From Mycobacteriaceae bacterium (GTDB taxonomy: Bacteria; Actinomycetota; Actinomycetes; Mycobacteriales; Mycobacteriaceae), in NCBI GenBank assembly GCA_029977845.1, contig JAPOKC010000015.1, forward strand, positions 1 to 64,000: DNA of 64,000 nt, given 5' to 3'. The position numbers were made by a program, and so were the translations under genes. Of this stretch, positions 10,111 to 19,573 are shown one piece after another; within the stretch, counting starts at the first letter, position 1; every line of letters begins with the position of its first letter. The notes under the pieces were generated by a model. The model was not told the origin of the DNA, made no database searches, and saw nothing but the letters and a program-made list of their open reading frames with translations.

Positions 10111-10129
10111 GCTGCCGGCGCGGACGGGA

Positions 10130-11152
10130 TCAGAACCGGGTGCCGTCGACCTCGTGGCCGGGTTTCTCGGCCATCAGACCCTTGTAGGCGTCCTCCACGG
10201 TCGCACCGTGATTGACCACCGCGTCGACCTCGCGGGCGATCGGCATGTTGATGCCGTACTTCTCGGCGAACTCCATGATCACACTGGCGGCCTTGACGCC
10301 CTCGGCGACCTGGTTCATCCCGGCAATGATCTCCTGCACGGTCTTGCCCGAACCCAGTTCCTCGCCGACATGGCGGTTGCGGGACCGCTTGGAGGTGCAG
10401 GTGACGATGAGGTCTCCCATACCTGCTAGGCCCGAGAAGGTGTCGCGTTGCCCGCCGATCGCCTCGCCGAGCTTGGACATCTCGCGCACCGCACGGGTCA
10501 TCACCATGGCCCGAGTGTTCTCGCCGATGCCCAGTGAGTAACCCATTCCAACCGCGATCGCGTAGACGTTCTTGAGCGCGCCGGCGATCTCCACACCGAC
10601 GACGTCGTCGGTGGTGTAGGTGCGAAAACGTTTGGTGCGGAACATGTCTGCGAGATTCGCGGCGAGATTACGGTCCGGCATCGCCAGCACTGCAGCCGCC
10701 GCGTAACCCTCGGCGACCTCCTTGGCGATATTCGGGCCCGCCAGGATGCCGGCCGGGTGTCCCGGCAGAATCTCCTCGACGATCTGGCTCATCCGCATGT
10801 TGGTGCCCTGCTCGAGGCCCTTGACCAGACTGACCACCGGAACCCACGGCCGCAGTTCCTTGGCCAGTTCGCCCAGCACGCCGCGGAATCCGTGCGAGGG
10901 CACGCCCATGACGATCACGTCGGCGGCGTGCGCGGCCTCATTGAAATCGTTGGTGGCGCGAAGGTTTTCGGGAAGCGCGACGTCATCGCCCAGGTAACGC
11001 GAATTGCGGTGGTTCTTGTTGATGTCATCGACGGTCTCCTGCGACCGCACCCATTGCAGTGTCGGACCGCGGCGGGCGCAGATGGACGCGACGGTGGTCC
11101 CCCAGGACCCGCCTCCGAGTACGACGACTTGCGATGCGCGGCGATCTGTCAT
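10130..11152 (-). CDS. gpsA: Glycerol-3-phosphate dehydrogenase [NAD(P)+]
   Basis: This 340-residue cytoplasmic enzyme makes sn-glycerol-3-phosphate from dihydroxyacetone phosphate for phospholipid synthesis. The NAD(P)-binding motif VVLGGGSWGTTVA lies at the N-terminus, and the catalytic region reads IAGALKNVYAIAVGMGYSLG with the active lysine; SKRSRNRHVG is also family-typical. ATG 11152 gives the length of the M. tuberculosis GpdA1 homologue (Rv0564c). The frame extends upstream to 11536, but that is antisense to the monooxygenase gene's coding frame. Confidence 0.95.
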   Translation of the reverse strand: MTDRRASQVVVLGGGSWGTTVASICARRGPTLQWVRSQETVDDINKNHRNSRYLGDDVALPENLRATNDFNEAAHAADVIVMGVPSHGFRGVLGELAKELRPWVPVVSLVKGLEQGTNMRMSQIVEEILPGHPAGILAGPNIAKEVAEGYAAAAVLAMPDRNLAANLADMFRTKRFRTYTTDDVVGVEIAGALKNVYAIAVGMGYSLGIGENTRAMVMTRAVREMSKLGEAIGGQRDTFSGLAGMGDLIVTCTSKRSRNRHVGEELGSGKTVQEIIAGMNQVAEGVKAASVIMEFAEKYGINMPIAREVDAVVNHGATVEDAYKGLMAEKPGHEVDGTRF

Positions 11153-11205
11153 GGCGATCAACGTAGTGCCGTGGGCCCCCGCGCACGGCGAGTTCGGCGA
11201 ACCGG

Positions 11206-12720
11206 CTACCCGACGAGTTGTGCGGGTGCCTTCGTCCGGCCGAAGACCATGTCCTCCTCGATCTTGTCGAGAAAACGGAAGTCGATGGCATCGGCAAGGA
11301 AGTCCTGGCGCACCACCCACGGCCGCTTGGTGCTCGACTTGGGCAGTGCGTGCGGACTGCGCTTGACGTAGCCGGCCTGCAGATCCCAGGTCGGCTTCTC
11401 CGCCGGCGCTCCGCCGCCGAGGTGCGGATAGGCGTGGGTATAGCCGTGGGCGTTCATGTACTCGATCAGTTTCGCCGAGGCACGCGCTGTCATGTCGGCG
11501 CGCAGAGTCCAGGAGGCATTGGTATAGCCGATGCACCAGAACAGGTTCGGCACGTCATCGAGCATGTGCGCCTTGTAGGAGAACCGGTCGGCCGGCTTGA
11601 CCTCTGCGCCGTCGACGCTCACCTTCACCCCGCCGAGGGCCTGCAACTGCAAGCCGGTCGCCTTGACCACGATGTCGGCGTCGATGCGCTTGCCGGAGGT
11701 CAGCACAACACCGTCTGCGTCGAAGTGATCGATGTGGTCGGTGACGACCTCGAGATTGCCCTTGGTGATCTCCTCGAACACGTCGCCGTCGGCCACCAGG
11801 CACATGCGCTCATCCCACGGGTTGTACCGCGGATTGAAGTCGACATCGACCGGATAGCCCGCGGGCAGCTTGCTCACGTTCTGACGACGCACGAACTTGC
11901 GGACGCCGTTGGGAAAACCACGTGCGATGACCCATAACACCTTCTCGAAGGTCAGCGCGATTCCACGAATCGTGTTGTAGTACGCCTTCTTTGGCATCAC
12001 ATGGCGCATCGCGTTGTAAACCGGATTGATGCGCGGCATCGAGAACAGGTAGCCGGGGGAGCGTTGCAGCATGGTGACGTGGCCGGCTTTGCGGGCTAAT
12101 GCGGGCACCAGCGAGACGGCGGTGGCGCCAGAGCCGATCACCACGATCTTCTTTCCGCTGTAATCCAGGTCGTCCGGCCAGTGCTGAGCGTGGATGACGG
12201 TGCCCTTGAAGTCGTCGATGCCGGCGAAGTCCGGGCTGTAGGGCTGGTCGTAGTTGTAGTAACCGGAACCGAAGAAGACGAACCTGCTGCGATAGGCCTT
12301 GCGGGTTCCGTCCTCGGTGACGTGGACGGTCCACGTGTCGGTTCCCGAATCCCAGTCGGCGGAGTCCACCATGGTCCGGAAGTGCATGTGCGGGTAGATG
12401 CCGTGCTTGCGCGCGGCGTCCTCCATGTAGTCGCGGATCTGATCGCCGTCGGCGACGTACTCCTTACCGCGCCAGGGCTCCCACGGCCAGCTGAGGGTGA
12501 AGATCGAGGAGTCCGACCGCACGCCGGGGTAACGGAACAGGTCCCAGGTGCCGCCGATACGCTCCCGGCGCTCGAGGATGACATAGCGGGTGGCGGGATT
12601 GCTTTGTCCGAGGTGGTAGGCAGCACCGATTCCGGAGATGCCGGCGCCGATGATGATGACGTCGTAGGTCCCGCCGTCGGCTTCGGCAGGGCGGGTGACT
12701 TCGTCCGGGGTCACGGTCAT
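11206..12720 (-). CDS. Flavin-containing Baeyer-Villiger monooxygenase (Rv0565c type)
   Basis: This 504-residue flavoprotein has an N-terminal FAD motif (VIIIGAGISGIGAAYHL), the Baeyer-Villiger fingerprint FKGTVIHAQHWP (FxGxxxHxxxW) and a second NADPH-binding GSGATAVSL. It would insert oxygen into ketones or related substrates; in M. tuberculosis the homologue is linked to activation of thioamide drugs, but the natural substrate is unknown. ATG 12720 follows a GGAGGATTCG-like stretch. It lies 53 bases upstream of gpsA on the same strand. Confidence 0.88.
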   Translation of the reverse strand: MTVTPDEVTRPAEADGGTYDVIIIGAGISGIGAAYHLGQSNPATRYVILERRERIGGTWDLFRYPGVRSDSSIFTLSWPWEPWRGKEYVADGDQIRDYMEDAARKHGIYPHMHFRTMVDSADWDSGTDTWTVHVTEDGTRKAYRSRFVFFGSGYYNYDQPYSPDFAGIDDFKGTVIHAQHWPDDLDYSGKKIVVIGSGATAVSLVPALARKAGHVTMLQRSPGYLFSMPRINPVYNAMRHVMPKKAYYNTIRGIALTFEKVLWVIARGFPNGVRKFVRRQNVSKLPAGYPVDVDFNPRYNPWDERMCLVADGDVFEEITKGNLEVVTDHIDHFDADGVVLTSGKRIDADIVVKATGLQLQALGGVKVSVDGAEVKPADRFSYKAHMLDDVPNLFWCIGYTNASWTLRADMTARASAKLIEYMNAHGYTHAYPHLGGGAPAEKPTWDLQAGYVKRSPHALPKSSTKRPWVVRQDFLADAIDFRFLDKIEEDMVFGRTKAPAQLVG

Positions 12721-12784
12721 CGAATCCTCCGAATGGGCGTGCTGTGGTGACGTAACCCACCTTATGACCGCGGGCGGACCAGTG

Positions 12785-13276
12785 TCAGCGGTAGTTCACG
12801 AACTGCAGGGCCACCTCGAGGTCGGCCCCCTTGAGCAATGCCTGGACTGCCTGCAGATCGTCGCGGCTCTTCGAGGTCACCCGGATCTCCTCGCCCTGGA
12901 TCTGGGTCTTGACGCTCTTGGGGCCCTCGTCGCGGATCAGCTTGGTGACCTTCTTGGCGTTCTCGCTGTTGATGCCCTGCTTGATGGTGCCGCTGACCTT
13001 GTACGTCTTGCCCGAGGGCTGCGGCTCGCCGGCATCGAAGGCCTTCATCGAGATGTCGCGGCGGATGAGCTTCTCCTTGAACACCTCGACGGCGGCCTTG
13101 GCCCGCTCCTCGGTGGAGGAGACGATCTCGATGACCTCATCGCCCTTCCAGGCGATCGTGGTGTCGGTGCCGCGGAAGTCGAACCGGGTCGACAGTTCCT
13201 TTCCGGCCTGGTTCAGGGCGTTGTCGACCTCCTGGCGGTCGACCTTGCTGACGATGTCGAACGACGAATCCGCCAC
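12785..13276 (-). CDS. YajQ-family nucleotide-binding protein
   Basis: This 163-residue protein belongs to the YajQ/DUF520 family (Rv0566c), whose members bind nucleotides such as cyclic di-GMP or RNA in other bacteria. Family landmarks are [19 protein letters not shown] at the start, [11 protein letters not shown], and GTIKQGIN followed by [13 protein letters not shown] 13276 gives the correct family N-terminus ([11 protein letters not shown]); the open frame up to 13324 adds a basic extension that is unlikely to be translated. Its role in mycobacteria is unknown. Confidence 0.9.
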   Translation of the reverse strand: MADSSFDIVSKVDRQEVDNALNQAGKELSTRFDFRGTDTTIAWKGDEVIEIVSSTEERAKAAVEVFKEKLIRRDISMKAFDAGEPQPSGKTYKVSGTIKQGINSENAKKVTKLIRDEGPKSVKTQIQGEEIRVTSKSRDDLQAVQALLKGADLEVALQFVNYR

Positions 13277-13375
13277 TTTCGCTGCTCTCCTCGGTGGATA
13301 GGGCCGTTTGTGTCCGGGGTACATCCTCGTTGTACCCTGCTACTCGCATCAAACCGGGTGTTTCGGTTTGACCCA

Positions 13376-13458
13376 GGCAGGTTGCCCGAGCGGCCAATGG
13401 GAGCGGACTGTAAATCCGTCGGCGAAAGCCTACACAGGTTCGAATCCTGTACCTGCCA
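13376..13458 (+). tRNA. tRNA-Tyr (GTA)
   Basis: The acceptor GGCAGGT pairs with ACCTGCC before discriminator A at 13458. The anticodon loop reads CTGTAAA with anticodon GTA, and a long variable arm (class II) follows. The T arm is CAGGTTCGAATCCTG. CCA is not encoded. A TACCCT at 13333-13338 could be a -10 box. Confidence 0.95.
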
Positions 13459-13461
13459 CCC

Positions 13462-13720
13462 ACGTGCGAGCGAGTAGGGAGTACCGGTGGCTGCAAGGTC
13501 ACCCGCGGCCAGCGCTACTCGCCCCGGAAACGGCCGCCAAAACTATTCCCGCAAGCCCTCGATGACCAGTTCATGTTCACGTCACGCCTGAACTGCACCC
13601 CGCCTATCGATCACGGCAGTATCCGACTCCGCGGCTGCGGATTTGCAAGGGATATCCCTGTATCGCCGTGAACCCGGGTTTCTCTACGGTTCGGGACAAA
13701 GCGTACTGATTGGGGGCACA
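13462..13720. other. Non-coding interval with no recognised gene
   Basis: There is no convincing ORF or structured RNA in these 259 bases. TACGGT at 13685-13690 could be a weak -10 for the following gene, and GGGGGCAC just before 13721 is its ribosome site. Confidence 0.4.
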
Positions 13721-15433
13721 GTGAGTAGTAGTCACAGCTGTATCGGACGTGTCGGCGCGCTGGCGCTGTTCCTCGGTGTGGGCGGCGCGCTCGCCGCTCT
13801 TCCGGCAACGGCTTCCGCCGACACCGGCGCTCCCGATCCCGGGCAGTCGCAGAGCGCTCGGAGCCAGACCCGTGACACGACCTCGGCCGAATCGCCCGCC
13901 CCTGGCCGGCGCAGCGCTGTCAGGGCGAAGGCGGTCAGTGCTGTCAGCATCAACCCGCTCAGCCGGGCGACAGGCGGGGTCGGCCCGGCGACCCCAGTCG
14001 CTGAGTCGCTGGGTTGGGCCGCACTCGCCGTGAGCCGTCGTGAGCTCCCCGTCAGCAGCACCGCCGTCGCGACGGCGGCAGTGGCCGCCGCGGCGCCCGC
14101 CGCTGTATCGGCCGACCCGGCGATCGGCGCCGCTCTGTTGGCCGCGGCCAAGGAGGTCGTGGTCTCCGTGGCGGGCGGGGAGAATCTCGGCGTCGCACTG
14201 CAGGGTGCGGTGGCCTCGGTGGGGGATGCCCCGTTGACCGAGGTTCTGGCCGACCCGGCGGTGTCGGGACAGACCGCTGGCAGCGTCACCACTGGTCTGG
14301 CGGCTGACCCAACGGTGCGGACCGCGGTCGGGACCTTGATCAGCGATTCCGTCTCCGCCGTCGAAGCGATCCTGCCTGGCGTCGGCGCCTTGGCCGCGCC
14401 GGTCGCTGACGCCGCTGTCAGTCTGCTGGCCGATCCGGCAGCCGCCAGTGGCTTTGGCGCGGTGGCGAACTCGTTCGTGACGACCCTGGTGGGTCAGACC
14501 GGTCCCACGTTGACCACCGTCGCGACCGAGCTGATCGCCGGTCTGTCCGGCAGCGATCCCGCCGGTGCGCTGAACGCGGCCTTGAGCAAAGTGTTAACCG
14601 ACGCCGGCCTCCAGTCGGGCTTGGTCTCCGCCGCCGGCGCGGCACTCGAAGCCGGTCTGTCCAACACCGGCTTGGTCAACGCGGTCATCGAACAAGTGGC
14701 GACAAATCCTGCATTCCTCGCGGCGATCGCTGACGCGATTCCGGGGCCATTCGGCGCGACGGTCGTGGCCGCGTTGTCCGATCCGGCACTGGTGGACGGC
14801 TTCCTTGCTCAGGACGGTGTCGTGGCGGCACTGTCGAGCACGGCCTCCGCAGTCCTCGGCGACTTGTTCGCCGGCACCCCGGCCCCCGTCGCTTTGCAGA
14901 GTGCACTCGGCGCGTTGCAGTCCGACCCGGTGATCCAGTCCGCTCTGAGCAACTCGATCCCGTTCGCGTTGGGCGCGTTCCTCACGGGCGCTATCAACAG
15001 CCTTCCACTCCCGCAGTTCGTGCGCGATGCGATCGCCGTCGGGGTCGACTCACTGGTGAACAACCCGTCTGTCCAGAATTTGGTCGGCGTGGTATCCGAC
15101 ACGATCGTGAACGGCGGCTCGGTGATCGATCTGGTCCCGACCTTGATCGGGTCCGTCATCAGTTCGCCGGCTCTGCAGATGGCCCTCGGCGGCGCTATCG
15201 GCCAAGGGGTCGGCGCGCTGTTCGGCAACAACCCGATCGGGTTCATCGTCGGTCAGGTGACTGGCGTCGCGGCGACCATCGCCGTCGGCATGGCCTCTGG
15301 TCTAGCAGGGCTGGTCAACCTCTTCGCTCCGGGGTTCCTCACCTCGCTCCTCGGAGCAATCAACCCCGCTGCGAGCGTCTATCTGGTCAACGTGGTTCCG
15401 CCGGCGAACACGATGGTGCTGACGGTCGGCTAA
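13721..15433 (+). CDS. Large exported Ala-rich helical-repeat protein (smallest of three paralogues)
   Basis: This 570-residue protein starts at GTG 13721 after a GGGGG ribosome site. Residues 1-33 form a signal peptide ending ATASA|DT, shared almost word for word with the gene at 16973. Residues 34-95 are a disordered linker rich in Ser, Arg and Pro. A short helix-like motif ESLGWAALAVSRRE (95-108) follows. The rest is Ala/Val/Leu/Gly-rich helical repeats with recurrent L.DPAV..A....S and one GFLAQDGVVAALSSTAS unit. A C-terminal cap includes VGALFGNNPIGFIVGQV and GMASGLAGLVNLFAPGF. No enzyme motif is visible. Probably a secreted or surface alpha-solenoid; unknown function. Confidence 0.75.
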   Translation: MSSSHSCIGRVGALALFLGVGGALAALPATASADTGAPDPGQSQSARSQTRDTTSAESPAPGRRSAVRAKAVSAVSINPLSRATGGVGPATPVAESLGWAALAVSRRELPVSSTAVATAAVAAAAPAAVSADPAIGAALLAAAKEVVVSVAGGENLGVALQGAVASVGDAPLTEVLADPAVSGQTAGSVTTGLAADPTVRTAVGTLISDSVSAVEAILPGVGALAAPVADAAVSLLADPAAASGFGAVANSFVTTLVGQTGPTLTTVATELIAGLSGSDPAGALNAALSKVLTDAGLQSGLVSAAGAALEAGLSNTGLVNAVIEQVATNPAFLAAIADAIPGPFGATVVAALSDPALVDGFLAQDGVVAALSSTASAVLGDLFAGTPAPVALQSALGALQSDPVIQSALSNSIPFALGAFLTGAINSLPLPQFVRDAIAVGVDSLVNNPSVQNLVGVVSDTIVNGGSVIDLVPTLIGSVISSPALQMALGGAIGQGVGALFGNNPIGFIVGQVTGVAATIAVGMASGLAGLVNLFAPGFLTSLLGAINPAASVYLVNVVPPANTMVLTVG

Positions 15434-15441
15434 AGGCTGAC

Positions 15442-15460
15442 GGCCGGTGGTCCACCGGCC
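15442..15460 (+). terminator. Putative hairpin terminator after the 570-aa repeat protein
   Basis: GGCCGGTGG and CCACCGGCC form a perfect inverted repeat separated by one base, 8 bases after the stop codon. There is no U-tract, as is common for mycobacterial terminators. Confidence 0.5.
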
Positions 15461-15666
15461 ATCCACACGCGTGGCCCGCTGCGGGCCGGATGGCTGCAAA
15501 CCACGCCGGCCTCAGATGATCGCCATGTGTGGGGCTGTCCGAGCGTGTCTTTTCCCTGAGCGGGCGGGTGGCGCGTCATCGCTGCTCCGCACTGGTCTTG
15601 GTCTGCGTGTTGTCAGATCAACAGGCTCGACCCCGACGACCGCCCGCACGTGTTTCGATAGACGCT

Positions 15667-16728
15667 GTGGAACGCCTCTTCAACGCAATCCTCGCCCTCA
15701 AGGAACGCGGACTGCTGCCCGATGCGGTGATGCGGGCGTTGGTGCGCCGCATGTGCGCCCAGTGGGTGAGCACCTTCGAGTGCGGTGGCGATACCGCCAA
15801 GCAGGCCGCTTACAAGAAGCGCTACTTCGACAAGTTGCGCGCCAGTGCCGGTGCCCTGCACCAGGACGACGCCAACATCCAGCATTACGAGGTGCCCACC
15901 GAATTCTTCCTGACCATGCTCGGGCCGTACCTGAAGTACTCGTGCTGTGAGTTTCCCGCCGAAGACACCAGCCTTGCCGACGCCGAGGTCGCGATGCTGA
16001 GGACCTTCCTCGACGACCGCCTCGATATCGCTGCGCTGATCAAGGCGAAAGGCAACCTCAAAGTCCTCGACCTCGGCTGCGGCTGGGGATCGCACGGTAG
16101 TTATCTGCTGGACAACCATGACGGCGTGCATGTCACGTTCTTCTCCAACAGCGCCACCCAGCAGGACTTCATCAAGCAACGCAACGCCCGGCACGAGGGC
16201 CGCTTCATCGGCGTCAAGGCCGACGCCAGCGCCTTTGATGATCCGTCCTTCAGAGGCGCGTTCGACGTGATCGTGTCTTGCGAAATGCTCGAGCACATGA
16301 AGAACTACGAGATGGTGCTGAGCAAGATCAGCTCGTGGTTGACGTCTGACGGCCGGATGATGGTGCAGATTCTCGGGAATCGCCGGTTCGCCTACGACTT
16401 CAACACCACCGACTGGATGGGGAAGTACTTCTTCGCCGGCGGCACCATGCCCAGCCGTGACCTGCTCGAGCACTTTTTGCCGGCTGACCTCAAACAGACC
16501 CGCGTGTGGGACGTCAACGGACGGCAGTACACCAGAACTCTCGACGCCTGGCTTCATCGTCTCGATGCCAATAGGGCCGACTGTCTGCGCGCGCTCGAGG
16601 GTGGGCCGGTGCCGGCGTCGATCGCGTTGGAACGCTGGCGGATGTTCCTGCTGTTCTGCTCGGAGGTCTTCGGCTACCGCAACGGCAACGAGTGGATGGT
16701 CTTCCACTATCTCTTCGAGAAGGCCTGA
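15667..16728 (+). CDS. CFA-synthase/CNMT-like SAM-dependent methyltransferase
   Basis: This is about 353 residues from GTG 15667; the exact start is uncertain because no strong ribosome site is visible, and the frame is open to 15529. Motif I VLDLGCGWGSHGSYL (SAM binding), YEVPTEFFLTMLG, LKYSCCEFP, SCEMLEHMKNYEMV, FFAGGTMPSRDLL and the C-terminal FGYRNGNEWMVFHYLF are all characteristic of the cyclopropane-fatty-acid-synthase superfamily branch that includes plant coclaurine N-methyltransferases. It differs from the mycolic-acid cyclopropane synthases (CmaA/MmaA). The substrate is unknown; lipid or small-amine methylation are both possible. It sits between two repeat-protein genes. Confidence 0.8.
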   Translation: MERLFNAILALKERGLLPDAVMRALVRRMCAQWVSTFECGGDTAKQAAYKKRYFDKLRASAGALHQDDANIQHYEVPTEFFLTMLGPYLKYSCCEFPAEDTSLADAEVAMLRTFLDDRLDIAALIKAKGNLKVLDLGCGWGSHGSYLLDNHDGVHVTFFSNSATQQDFIKQRNARHEGRFIGVKADASAFDDPSFRGAFDVIVSCEMLEHMKNYEMVLSKISSWLTSDGRMMVQILGNRRFAYDFNTTDWMGKYFFAGGTMPSRDLLEHFLPADLKQTRVWDVNGRQYTRTLDAWLHRLDANRADCLRALEGGPVPASIALERWRMFLLFCSEVFGYRNGNEWMVFHYLFEKA

Positions 16729-16766
16729 TACACCCCGTTTTGTCGCGGCAGGGGTTGGCGTATCAG
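16725..16766 (+). terminator. Hairpin overlapping the methyltransferase stop codon
   Basis: CTGATAC (16725-16731) pairs with GTATCAG (16760-16766), and inside it CCCC pairs with GGGG. The stem begins on the stop codon itself. It fits a transcription-termination or mRNA-stabilising hairpin. Confidence 0.45.
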
Positions 16767-16906
16767 CGATCTGCTCGACCTCCTCGTCGGGCTCGGGCGA
16801 GGGTGAAGGCGCATAACCGGAGTTAGCCGCGCGTCGGTTTTCTGGTGTAGCTGTGACACCTGTGCTGATCGTGCTATTTCCCTGTCAGCGTAAAAACTGC
16901 GGGGTT

Positions 16907-16935
16907 TTGCTCTTTATGCTCATTTGCGGTACCCT
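16907..16935 (+). promoter_or_regulatory. SigA-like promoter of the 840-aa repeat protein
   Basis: TTGCTC (16907-16912) and TACCCT (16930-16935) are separated by 17 bases, a good housekeeping-sigma arrangement. They would give a leader of about 30 bases before ATG 16973, with a TCGGGGATC ribosome region. Confidence 0.5.
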
Positions 16936-16972
16936 GTGGCTAATCATTTGCTGAGTTAGGTCGGGGATCATC

Positions 16973-19495
16973 ATGAGCGCTGCTCACAGCTATATCGGAC
17001 GCGTTGGCACACTCGCGGTGCTGCTCGGAATCGGCGGCGTGATCGCGGCCTTGCCGGCGACGGCCTCGGCAGACACCGGCGCGACGGACTCCGGGTCCCG
17101 GCAGCAGACTCAGGGCGCCCGCGGGCAGGCCCAGGATCAGGCGCCCGGCGATTCGGTGGTCTCGCCGGGTCGCCGCAGCGCGCATGGTTCAGCAAAGCCC
17201 TCCGGTGCCGCGTCCACCCGTTCCGGCCATTCCGCACTGCCGGCGACCGTGGCGAACGCCCCCGTCGTCGACGTAGCTGTGCCGGCGCACGCGTCGACCG
17301 CCGTCGAGTCCGGCGCCACCGCGGCGGTGCCGTCCGTCCTCGCCGCCGCTCAGGAGATCGCGACCGACGCCGTGTCGTCGGTCCCGGCCCCTGCGGTCCT
17401 GACGGCGAGCGCACCGCGCGCCGCCCTCTCGGGCGCCGGCCTCAACGCGCTGAGTTGGCTGGCCGGCGGCGCCGATCCCGGTTCACCGATCGCCGCGCCG
17501 CTCGCCTGGGCCACACTGGCGGTCAGCCGCCGTGAGATCTCCTCCACGACCACCGTGGCACCCGCGGCTGCAGTGACCACCTCGGCCCCGGCAGCAGCGC
17601 TCACCGGCCCGCTGGCCGCGCCCGGCGTCAGCGCCGCACTGTTGGCAGCGGCCAAGCAGGTCATCCTGACCGTGGCCGGCGGCGGCAATATCGGCGTCGC
17701 GCTGCAGACTGCGATGACCACGCTGCAAGCCGATCCGGCGTTTGTCGGCGTCTCGCTCGCCTCGGTCGTCGCTGACCCGGGTGCCGCGCAGGCGCTGGGA
17801 CAGACCGCAAGTGACTTGATCACCGGACTTGCGGCTGACTCGGCGGTGCGGACCGCCGTCGGTGGCTGGATCAGCGGGTCGATCTCGGCAGCGGTCGCCA
17901 ACCTTCCCGGTGGTTCCGCGCTCGCGACGAGCGTCGCCAACGCGGCGGTAGGTCTGCTGGCCGACACGGCTGCAGCCAACGGCCTTGGTGCCGTTGCCAA
18001 TTCGTTCGTGACGAGCCTGCTGGGCCAGTCCGGCGTCTCGACAACGCTGACCACTGTCGCCACTCAGCTCATCAGCGGCCTTTCCGGTAGCGATCCCGCA
18101 GGCGCGGCGAACGCAGCCTGGAATGCGCTGGTGGCTGACTCTGGTTTCGCCTCCGGCTTCGGGTCCGCGGTCAGCAGCGCGCTCAACACGGGTCTGTCCG
18201 ACTCGGGACTGGTGAACGGTTTGGGTGTCGCCGTCAGCACGCTCGTCAGCGGTGTGGCGGGCGACGCGAGCCTGCAGTCGTTGATCGTCAATCAGATCAA
18301 CGGCTACCTGGCCTCGGCCGGCACCGGTAGCCCGGTGGCCGGAGCGCTCGGCGCCGTCGTCACCGGTCTGCTGACCAACTCCGCGGTCGTCAACGGACTG
18401 GCCGGCGCGGCCGGTTCGGCGGTGATCAGCTTCCTGGGTCAGCCCGGTATCGCCGCGGCACTGGCCGGTGCGGCCGGACAGGCTGTCACCGCACTGGTCG
18501 CCGGAACCCCGTCGGTCGCAGTGCTACAGGCCGCTGTTGCGGGACTGATGGCGAATCCGGCCGTCAACCCCGCCGTGGCCACCGCCGTCGGCGCCGCGGT
18601 CAGTGCGCTGCTGGGCAACTCCGCCCTGATCAACTCGATCGCGTCGGCCGCCTCCTCGGTGGTCAGCGGTCTGGCGACCGACCCGTCGATCATCGCCTCG
18701 TTGAGTGACATGATTCCCGCACCGTACGGCGCTGCGATCCTCTCCACGCTGTCCGATCCGGTGGCGACTGCCCGGCTGGCCACCTTGGTCGGCACGCTGG
18801 TGACCGGTTTCGTCGGCCAGAGCGGCGTGACCTCGGCCCTGTCCGGAGCCGCCAGCCAGGTCGTCTCAGCGGTGCTGGCCGGAACCCCGGCGTCGGCGGC
18901 GCTGCAGAGTGTGCTGGCCTCACTGCAGGCCGTGCCGGCCTTCGCGGCCGCACTCAACAGCACCATCTCGGCTGCGATCAGCGGGATCCTGGGTGACCCG
19001 GCGGTCGAGACGGTGGTCATCACCGTGACCGAGGAAGCCATCACCAGCATCGTCAACGACGCCAGCAACGGCCTGCCCCCGGTCGTGGGTGAGGTGCTGA
19101 TCGCCGCGGTCGATTCGCTGGTTGCCAACGACGCCGTGCAGAACCTGATCGGTGAGGTCGCCGGCACTGTCGTGTCCGGCGAGACGACGGTGGCCGAACT
19201 GGTTCCGACGCTGGCCGTCACGGTGATCAGCTCGCCGCCGCTGCAGCTTGCTCTCGCTGCGGCCGTCGGCCAGGGCATCGGCGCGCTGTTCGGTGACAAC
19301 CCGGTCGGCTTCGTCGTCGCCCAGGTCACCGGCGCGGCCGCCGCCATCGCCATCGGCATGGCATCCGGGCTGGCCGGGTTGATCAACCTCTTCAACCCCG
19401 GCTTCATCAGCGGGCTGTTGGCCGGTCTGACCATCCCGGCGGCCAGCGCCTACCGGGTTGAACCGAACTCCAGCCTGGTACTGCTGACTGTGTAG
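16973..19495 (+). CDS. Large exported Ala-rich helical-repeat protein (middle paralogue)
   Basis: This 840-residue protein starts at ATG 16973. Its signal peptide (YIGRVGTLAVLLGIGGVIAA to TASADT, cleavage near residue 33) is nearly identical to that of the 570-aa paralogue. A long Ala/Ser/Pro linker runs to about residue 170, followed by PLAWATLAVSRREIS (about 175-190). Helical repeats follow, including two copies of a G/SF.GQ.G...AL.GAA unit near 18427 and 18808 (about 127 residues apart), each followed by an A.LAGTP segment. The C-terminal cap IGALFGDNPVGFVVAQV and GMASGLAGLINLFNPGF is shared with its neighbour. No catalytic or binding motif is evident; probably secreted or cell-surface. 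Confidence 0.78.
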   Translation: MSAAHSYIGRVGTLAVLLGIGGVIAALPATASADTGATDSGSRQQTQGARGQAQDQAPGDSVVSPGRRSAHGSAKPSGAASTRSGHSALPATVANAPVVDVAVPAHASTAVESGATAAVPSVLAAAQEIATDAVSSVPAPAVLTASAPRAALSGAGLNALSWLAGGADPGSPIAAPLAWATLAVSRREISSTTTVAPAAAVTTSAPAAALTGPLAAPGVSAALLAAAKQVILTVAGGGNIGVALQTAMTTLQADPAFVGVSLASVVADPGAAQALGQTASDLITGLAADSAVRTAVGGWISGSISAAVANLPGGSALATSVANAAVGLLADTAAANGLGAVANSFVTSLLGQSGVSTTLTTVATQLISGLSGSDPAGAANAAWNALVADSGFASGFGSAVSSALNTGLSDSGLVNGLGVAVSTLVSGVAGDASLQSLIVNQINGYLASAGTGSPVAGALGAVVTGLLTNSAVVNGLAGAAGSAVISFLGQPGIAAALAGAAGQAVTALVAGTPSVAVLQAAVAGLMANPAVNPAVATAVGAAVSALLGNSALINSIASAASSVVSGLATDPSIIASLSDMIPAPYGAAILSTLSDPVATARLATLVGTLVTGFVGQSGVTSALSGAASQVVSAVLAGTPASAALQSVLASLQAVPAFAAALNSTISAAISGILGDPAVETVVITVTEEAITSIVNDASNGLPPVVGEVLIAAVDSLVANDAVQNLIGEVAGTVVSGETTVAELVPTLAVTVISSPPLQLALAAAVGQGIGALFGDNPVGFVVAQVTGAAAAIAIGMASGLAGLINLFNPGFISGLLAGLTIPAASAYRVEPNSSLVLLTV

Positions 19496-19498
19496 TTC

Positions 19499-19531
19499 CC
19501 TGGTTGTCGCGCGGTCCGCGCGCAATCCAGG
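19499..19531 (+). terminator. Strong hairpin terminator after the 840-aa repeat protein
   Basis: CCTGG/CCAGG, TTG/CAA and CGCGCG/CGCGCG form a nested 14-bp stem with single-base bulges around a GTC loop, directly after the stop codon. TTTACTTA follows. Confidence 0.65.
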
Positions 19532-19573
19532 TTTACTTACTCCCACGTCTTTTCGGGCACGGGGGAGGTCAGC

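Noticed and set aside
11153..11536. Upstream extension of gpsA to 468 codons
   Set aside because: It overlaps the monooxygenase in another frame, and ATG 11152 matches the family N-terminus.
15613..16707. Minus-strand frame of about 364 codons opposite the methyltransferase
   Set aside because: Composition is that of an antisense shadow; the + strand has complete methyltransferase motifs.
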